Below, piece after piece: positions 58,061-64,000 of a stretch of 64,000 nucleotides of DNA (position 1 is the first letter of the stretch; every line of letters starts with the position of its first letter). Made by a program: the position numbers and the translations under genes. The stretch is taken from the NCBI GenBank assembly GCA_029378245.1, contig JARKIF010000023.1:806001-870000 (forward strand). The letters run 5' to 3'. The notes below the pieces were generated by a model. It was not told the DNA's origin. It did no database searches and saw only the letters and a list, made by a program, of their open reading frames with translations. The stretch is from Roridomyces roridus (lineage: Eukaryota > Basidiomycota > Agaricomycetes > Agaricales > Mycenaceae).

Positions 58061-58584
58061 GAGGTAGAGGGCGGTCCTGTTGCGCAGGAGTGAGTGTCGA
58101 AGACATCGTCAATCCAATCGAAAGAGTTACTGGCATCGTACATAGCGTCCCGTTGCAGGAAGATCGAGGGGTTCCGGAAAGTTGAGCGATAAGGGGAGCT
58201 ACGCTGACGGAAACACAGCAAAAGCAAATGGACCCGGATGATGAATCGATGATGATGGCAAGAAGAAAGCGGGGTTTTGTTTGCGCGTGCTTGCGCATCA
58301 CAAAGAGTTTATTCCCACGGCTCCGTTCATGACAACTTGAATGCTGACTGACGGACCAGGTCCAAGCATTCCTTGAATACAGACCGACAGGGTTTATGGG
58401 AAGAAGCGCTGCAGTAGAACATCTGGTGTCAAGCTGGAGTAGATCCTGGCTGGGCGGCACCGAAAAGCGCCTCGTTGATGTGCCGAGACACGATGCTTGA
58501 TATCTTCCACATGTTCAGGTCCCAGCGCCAACTTCAGCACTAGTATATAAGGAAGGACTGAAACCATAGCTAATCAGTTAATCC

Positions 58585-59184
58585 ATGAAGTTCCTCTGGA
58601 TCTGTCTCGTCCTTGCCTTCTTCTTCGCGCTGAACACGTGGGGTTTGTCCCTCGAGGTAGGTATATGCAAGCGCCAGGAGCATACATGATGCTAACCTCC
58701 TCTCCCGTAGTACCGTACCTGCGGCGCCCCCGCCGACGCCGTGCCCCTCTATCGACTCTTCAATAGCAGGTCCGGTTCCGTCGATCACTGGTACACCCCA
58801 GACGCAGCAGCCGTCACCGACGCTGTACCCAAGGGCTATGCCTTCGAGAACGTTCTCGGGCTTGTATTCCTCACGCAGGAGGAAGGAACCGCGCCGCTCT
58901 ACCATGTTGTCAGCGCCAGCGCCACGGACAACTTGTATACGATGAATCTCACCGAGGTGGGGCTGGACGAGGCGAATGGTTATGCGAGCGTGCCGAATCC
59001 GCCGACGCTGTACATCTATGCAACCCAGGTCTGCGGTAGTGTCCCTGTTTATCGGCTCTACAGCGCGGCGGGGACAGACAGCTTTTATACTACTTCGGAG
59101 GCGGAGCGGCTTCAGTTCATCGCCAATGATGGGTACACGGATCTTGGGATTATGGGTTATGTGCTTCCTTTGGGCTGCAGTTGA
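58585..59184 (+). CDS. Secreted DUF5648-like repeat protein
   Basis: Two exons (58585-58656 and 58711-59184) give 181 residues. The first exon is a signal peptide. The mature part holds three related units of the form Pro-Leu/Val-Tyr-Arg-Leu..Asp-His/Ser-Phe/Trp-Tyr-Thr, at about residues 36-55, 75-95 and 134-155. This pattern matches the repeats of DUF5648 secreted proteins of fungi and bacteria, thought to fold as small beta structures. Three cysteines are visible in the mature chain. A TATATAA box lies 35 bp upstream (58544-58550). Function is unknown. It lies between the two inverted small secreted protein genes. Confidence 0.8.
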
Positions 59185-60650
59185 ATTAAGTACCTGTGCT
59201 ACGGCTACCAAAAAAAAAGTCTTTGCTCGGGAGACATGCAGCTGAACTCGCTCCGGGAAGATGTTGATCAGATGTCCCACGGTTCATTTTGAGAGGATCG
59301 ATCAACGTGACCAACAACTCAGCGGCCGTCTGTGCGGCTAGGGGGGAGGCACCAATGTGTCGGAGGCTTTTCCCCAATTCTTCCCTTCCATTCCAACTGC
59401 GGACTAACCAATATTTGGCTCCATGATAATCTGTCGGAAAGTCTGTGATTGAATGGCAGCTGCAAACTTCTGAACCATTCAAACACTCTTTGACTCAACC
59501 GGACAAGTCGTATGACCCTGGGCGCTTAAATTCGAAGTGAGGCGCCCGTCAATCAGTTCTGTCATCCGACAGTTGGCGGTATCGGGGCCCTGACTCAATT
59601 GCATCTGCGCCGGCGCCTAACCAACTGCTGTATACTTATGCAGACTCTCTCCTGTATTGACCCCTCAGTGCTACTACCCAAGGATATTTCTAGGCTAATT
59701 CGACTGAGCGGCGAGGAACGGATTGAATTCCGAGTGGAGGGTACACGATGGGATAATAATAAGGGATTACTGGTTACGTGCTTCCCGTGGGTTGTAGCTG
59801 ATCAACTACGCTGCGGACTCGTTACTAGCGTCGGACACATGTTACATCGTCGATTGCCATGCATTTTGTGATTTGCTCAAGATTTGCGTAGCAATTCGGG
59901 AACTCGAACCGTGGCCCCAGATCAAAAGCACAGAATCTGCCGTGACAGTCATGGCCCATGCTACGGACACTCATGCCTCGCGGAGCACGCACTCCAATCG
60001 ATAACTTTTGTTAATTTTGCGTGGTTGAAGGTTGCCGCTATGCCGAGATGATTTCGCCGTAAGGCTGTGCTTTTGTGTGGTCTAGTCAAGGTCTAGTTTA
60101 GCCCCCTTTCTCCGACTACCATCTCCATTTTCCATCTGGTTGGGTGCGCTTGCCTTATCATCTGGTCGCTCCTGGCCGAAAACTCCTGTCTCTCTCGCTT
60201 TTCGTTCTTGCTGCTCCGCTCCCGCAAGTTGCTGCCGTGACCTCGCAGTACTCTTTTAAGTTTTGCATTCAAGTTGCGGAGACTCCACAGTGCTTGTCGG
60301 GCCTCTTTGACGCGCTTCTCTTCACCCAAACCCACCACTAATCTAACTACATGTTATGCTCTGCGGAAGCAATATCCAGACATCTCCTCGATAACCCACC
60401 ACACCGCCGGCACAACTCTCTCGGATGTCCGTTTCGTCTTCGTGCCAGATCTGACTCTAGTACTACCTTGGCGAGTACTGATAAATGGACCGGAACCTCA
60501 GGGTAACTTATCACCGGAGCCTTTGGAGCAGCTGGTGAGTGCCGACACCCGAAATGGATGCCGCTGACATTCTGCAAACGGCCATTCTTTGAGCCTGGTA
60601 CACATCTGACATAAAATGGAAATCAACTATGCGCTTTTATCCTTCCCCGA
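59185..60650. other. No gene resolved
   Basis: Spacer between the DUF5648-like gene and the promoter of paralog B. Short frames only. A plus-strand frame at 60144-60341 and its neighbours lack splice support. Confidence 0.35.
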
Positions 60651-60852
60651 ACGGATCTCTGTGCACCCGCAGGCTCAGCACATTACTGCATCATACGTAT
60701 ACGGCCTTGATACACCGCGAACTGCTTCTTAGAGCCCTGGCTATTTTTGGTCAGACTTCGGTGGAGCTCCAGCGGCTTGCAGGGCCAACCCGCTGGTGCG
60801 TACCAATAGAGTAACACGGATGCTTCTCCCCGTGGCGGGAGCAGTGGTCGAG

Positions 60853-60860
60853 TATAAAAG
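60853..60860 (+). promoter_or_regulatory. TATA box of small secreted protein paralog B
   Basis: TATAAAAG lies 49 bp upstream of the ATG, in the same context as the box of paralog A. Confidence 0.55.
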
Positions 60861-60908
60861 CCCATCCAACTGTGCCGAAACCATCCAGTGTCCTCAAGCA
60901 TCTTCAGC

Positions 60909-61407
60909 ATGTTCACCCGCGTCCTTTCCACGTTCCTCGCCGCGGTCGCATTCTCCACTCTGGCTAGCGCTTCCGCCTCTGCCGAGCCGCCGCACCTCCA
61001 CAACGGCCAGAGCATCGCTTTCGATTACACCGACTCGATGGTCAACGGCGACACGTGGTTCGGGATGGGAGTTCTACCCACCGGCATCCCGCCCCCCGAC
61101 TCGATTGTTCAGGCGGGGTATGACCTTGATATCCTTGTAGATTTACAATAGGCTGACCATCTCCAGTTGGGCGGGACCCGTGGTCATCAACATTGACAAC
61201 GAGGACGGAATCCCAGCGACGTTCCTGCTTTCGTATCCGTCCTTCGTTCCTGGGCTCTCTTACAGTAAGGGTTTACTCTTGCAGTTGGGCGGAGTCAAAC
61301 TAATTTAAATCCGTCCAGCCGTGCACTTGTTCCAGTACGATATTGAGACACTCAACATTGTCGTTCCCGACATTCACACCAAGACTTTCATCTGGGTCAA
61401 TGCTTGA
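60909..61407 (+). CDS. Small secreted protein, paralog B
   Basis: Three exons (60909-61117, 61167-61264, 61319-61407) give 131 residues. Intron positions and phases are identical to paralog A. The signal peptide region is two residues longer (extra Ser/Ala). The mature domain differs at scattered positions, such as Trp-Ala-Gly-Pro here against Trp-Glu-Gly-Pro in A. Both frames are intact, so both copies may be expressed. It ends 92 bp before the convergent MYND gene. Confidence 0.8.
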
Positions 61408-61499
61408 GCCTAGCGGGTAGATACAGTGTCCCATGATATATCTTCAATTAAATGGCCCTCAATCCACCGAGAATTTCAAGCGGATGCGCAGTATATGAT

Positions 61500-63388
61500 C
61501 TAGTCGTTCCAAAAGTTCTCCCTACGAGCGCAGCCCCACATATCCTCAGCCTCAGCCCCATTCTTCCGCGTATAGCCCACGATGGGACCACACTCTGAGC
61601 GCGCCCGGAAGATGGGATTATCCACCAGGTTCTGGATCTTCGGGTCCTTGACCGACAGGACGCTGTATGCCTCGGGCACGCAGGAAAAGTCGATGTGAGG
61701 TACGAGCTCCTCGCGGGGTGTGTCCGGGAAATCTCGCTCCGCGATAGCACGGAAGGTCTCAAAGTTACAGTCTGCAGTCCATTCTGCGAAGAACCGCATG
61801 CTGTTCCAGTCGCGTTTGGTGCCGCTCCCTGGGGAAAATATGATCAGCAACAAGGACGGACAACAGGTATTATGCACTTGAACATACCTCCGAGTTGATT
61901 GCACAACGAGAGGTCTCTGCAGAGTTGTCGGTGTGACGACTTCCACTCGGACCTCTGGCATTCTGTCGAGCAATAATACGCGACTTGGCAGGCTGTGCAT
62001 TGTTTGAACATCTTCTGTACATCCACGCGCTGACACTGTGCCATCTGTGGGTGAGAATCGAAGGCAATCAGAGTGCAAAATACCAACATTAAGACAGCGA
62101 CGGCCATGACCCTCGTCTTGAAGAGCAGGCAGACGCCTGTTCAATGCGGTAAACAGCGGTGCAAAGGCAGCCTTGATGATGGGAAGCTCCCGGAGACCCG
62201 CGTAAACCGGCGACGACTTGAACCTTTCCACAAAAGGTATCATCTGCATGGCGAAAGAACGATACAAACAGTACGGCGGCAGGAGGTCCCGTACTATGGC
62301 CATGGCCACATCAGTCAAACCCCTCTCCAGCCGCAGGAACGCGGGACACGCTTCGATGAAGGCGTCCATGAAGCCGGCCTTGACCGCGCGCAAGATTGAG
62401 AGGTAGTCGCTGACTGAGATTAAAGACGAGAAGAATATGATGCACGCGACGAATAGTTTAATGATGGCGGATCCGGAGACATCCCGACCGACGGGATTGG
62501 GAAGCGCCCCCAAAGTAGACGTCATGACCACCAGACCGCCTTCATCCAGGAGAGCCCGACACAAGCGATGCGGGTTCTGTGCGCAAAGGCCGATGACCAA
62601 GTTGATGTGCTCAGAGAGGGAGGCGAGCTCGGCGTCGATTTCCAGTTTCCTGGTGGCTTTTTTGATGCGCCGTAGGATGAACCGCATGAGGAACTGGGCG
62701 TCGCCACCGGAGGCTTCGATGAACCTCTGGAGAAAGTCATCGATCTTTCCCGAAGTCACGGAATAAGTGAGGAGGGCAACCAGGATTGCAGTTGCGGTGG
62801 TGGGTACAGTATCAGCCAGATTCTTGGGGATGTCCTCCAACGCCCAGAGTTTCGTGATGAGTTGGACGCAGCCGGGAGCTTCGACCATAGCCGCAGCAAC
62901 CTGCGGCATACTGGAAAGCACACGAAAGACCAGGATCAGCATGTAGAACCGAGGGGCCTCCGTTAGATCGTAAATGTACTGAGACCATTTGATGATGCCA
63001 GGCAGCCCGTCCAGTACGATGCAATTTATGGCAGGCAGATTATTTGCATGCTCGAGCAGCTTCCACATTCCGCTTGCAGACAGCGCGGAAAGAGAGGAAT
63101 ACGCAAAGTCGGCATCGAGTTGCCACTCGCGCGGGGATGTCGGAGCCACTGCCTCCCGGACATGGGATAAAAACATCTCCAAAGCCCCAAGTTCCATAAT
63201 TTGAGGAATTTCCGTCCAGACTCTGCCGAGGGCGTCGAGCACCTCGAGCCCTCGAGGGGTCTGATTTCGTGCCGTCGCGATGTACTGCAGGCAAATCAAG
63301 TAAAGTGCCCGATGCAAGGGCAAACACTCACCCTCACCGGTGTCGCACGGACTTTGAGGAGGAGCTCGTTGCCCCGGTGTGGATTCAT
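61500..63388 (-). CDS. MYND zinc-finger protein
   Basis: Four exons (63388-63332, 63284-62088, 62044-61888, 61828-61500) sum to 1740 nt, 579 residues, with all phases closing. Residues 1 to about 410 are helical repeats (Ala/Leu-rich, armadillo-like in look). The MYND finger spans residues 416-460 with ligands Cys416, Cys422, Cys434, Cys437, Cys443, Cys447, His456 and Cys460; the first pair is spaced wider than the classical Cys-x2-Cys, as is common in agaric members. The finger is split by a 43-nt intron. The C-terminal 115 residues carry no named domain. Such proteins are greatly expanded in mushrooms and probably mediate protein interactions. The start ATG at 63388 is preceded by no in-frame alternative nearby. 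Confidence 0.85.
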
Positions 63389-64000
63389 GCAGGAGGTGGT
63401 AGCGGACAAGGGGGATGTCTTGATCGGAGTGTCTTGATCGGAGTTACTCGATCAATTACCCCTGATCCGCGCTCACAAAGGCTGTGCTAATTCCACGGGT
63501 GTTTTTCGATTTCTTTCCATGCCACCACCATTACAGCAAAACCGCCATCCCTTTGCAAAGTTGCTCGCTCTTCTAGGACTGATGCGTGTGTGGCATGCCA
63601 GACGTGGTCTCTGGGACAGAAGATGATGTGCGCCAGCCATCGTGGCCATTGCGTATCTCTACAGACTACATCAACTGTCTTACAGTCCAGCGCGCGTACC
63701 ACCCAACTGCGGACACCCAGCGGCGAGTCAATGCGCTGACAAGCACACCCAAGATCTGGTGCCTCACTCTCCCCTTGTTTTCGTCGCAGTCTCTTCTTTT
63801 TCCCAGTTTCCATCTCAGTTTACCAAGGTGATCCACCTTGGATCCACCCAACGATCGTCGATGCCCCACCGCCCGCTTGTGGGAACTTGGACGTGCGTAT
63901 GCTGTCTTCAAGCTTCAAGCTTCAAGCCGTCTTGCTCAGGCGTCCTGTCCCAAAAATTAATCAAGCCAAACGAAACTGCCTTCCTTTCGTTGCCACTCCG
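63389..64000. other. Upstream region of the MYND gene, no further gene resolved
   Basis: Plus- and minus-strand frames of about 80-108 codons overlap at 63487-63911 with no start or splice support. A tandem CTTCAAGCTTCAAG word occurs near 63907-63926. Confidence 0.35.

Noticed and set aside
58570..59280. A 236-codon minus-strand frame opposite the DUF5648-like gene
   Set aside because: The plus strand has a signal peptide exon, intron and repeated domain motifs, so the minus frame is an antisense shadow.

Overview
The window reads as genomic DNA of a mushroom-forming basidiomycete (Agaricomycetes type). Genes carry many short GT-AG introns, mostly 45-70 nt. The families present are typical of that group: an F-box protein, a MYND zinc-finger protein, a TRI5-like terpene cyclase, a UbiA-type membrane prenyltransferase/terpene cyclase, COMT-type O-methyltransferases, a polysaccharide lyase and small secreted proteins. 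No bacterial-style operons, CRISPR arrays or rRNA genes are visible.

The left 25 kb is a mosaic of segmental duplications peppered with transposons. It opens with the 3' part of a Ser/Thr-rich gene (1-3277). A small secreted cysteine-rich peptide gene is present twice (4459-4665 and 16361-16567), and a third remnant keeps only part of its promoter (about 21918-21995). Next to these copies lie clusters of tRNA-like units on the minus strand (5.4-6.3, 8.7-9.5, 11.8-12.5 and 22.0-24.7 kb). Each unit has an internal B box, and most have a downstream oligo-T tract on the transcribed strand. The two paralogous segments can be read against each other as filled and empty sites, which fixes the ends of several mobile elements: a TA-flanked pogo-like MITE, a Mutator-like element with a 10-bp target duplication, a 2-kb long-TIR element, a 235-bp TA MITE, and two 1097-bp Helentron-like elements. 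A lyase gene at 20.2-21.9 kb is broken by a hAT-type insertion with a perfect 8-bp target duplication.

The middle (25-40 kb) holds an F-box gene, a family of roughly 200-600-bp repeats, and a tandem pair of O-methyltransferase genes. The first copy (30571-32423) looks intact. The second (34710-39633) is a pseudogene split by a 3055-bp element with an 8-bp target duplication, and it also carries a nonsense codon, a Gly deletion in the SAM motif and a probable lost splice acceptor. From 40 to 45 kb I could not resolve a gene.

The right part (45-64 kb) is gene-denser: a small membrane protein, a protein made only of an NLR-type N-terminal helical domain, a TRI5-like terpene cyclase (47500-48807, minus), a UbiA-type membrane enzyme (50301-51542, minus), a zinc alcohol dehydrogenase, an inverted pair of small secreted protein genes flanking a DUF5648-like secreted protein, and a MYND-domain protein. 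The two terpene-type enzymes, the dehydrogenase and the upstream O-methyltransferase could be parts of a loose terpenoid pathway locus, but they are spread over 26 kb of repeat-rich DNA, so this is inference.

Exon structures were worked out by eye from splice consensus, reading-frame closure and comparison of paralogous copies. No database search was possible.
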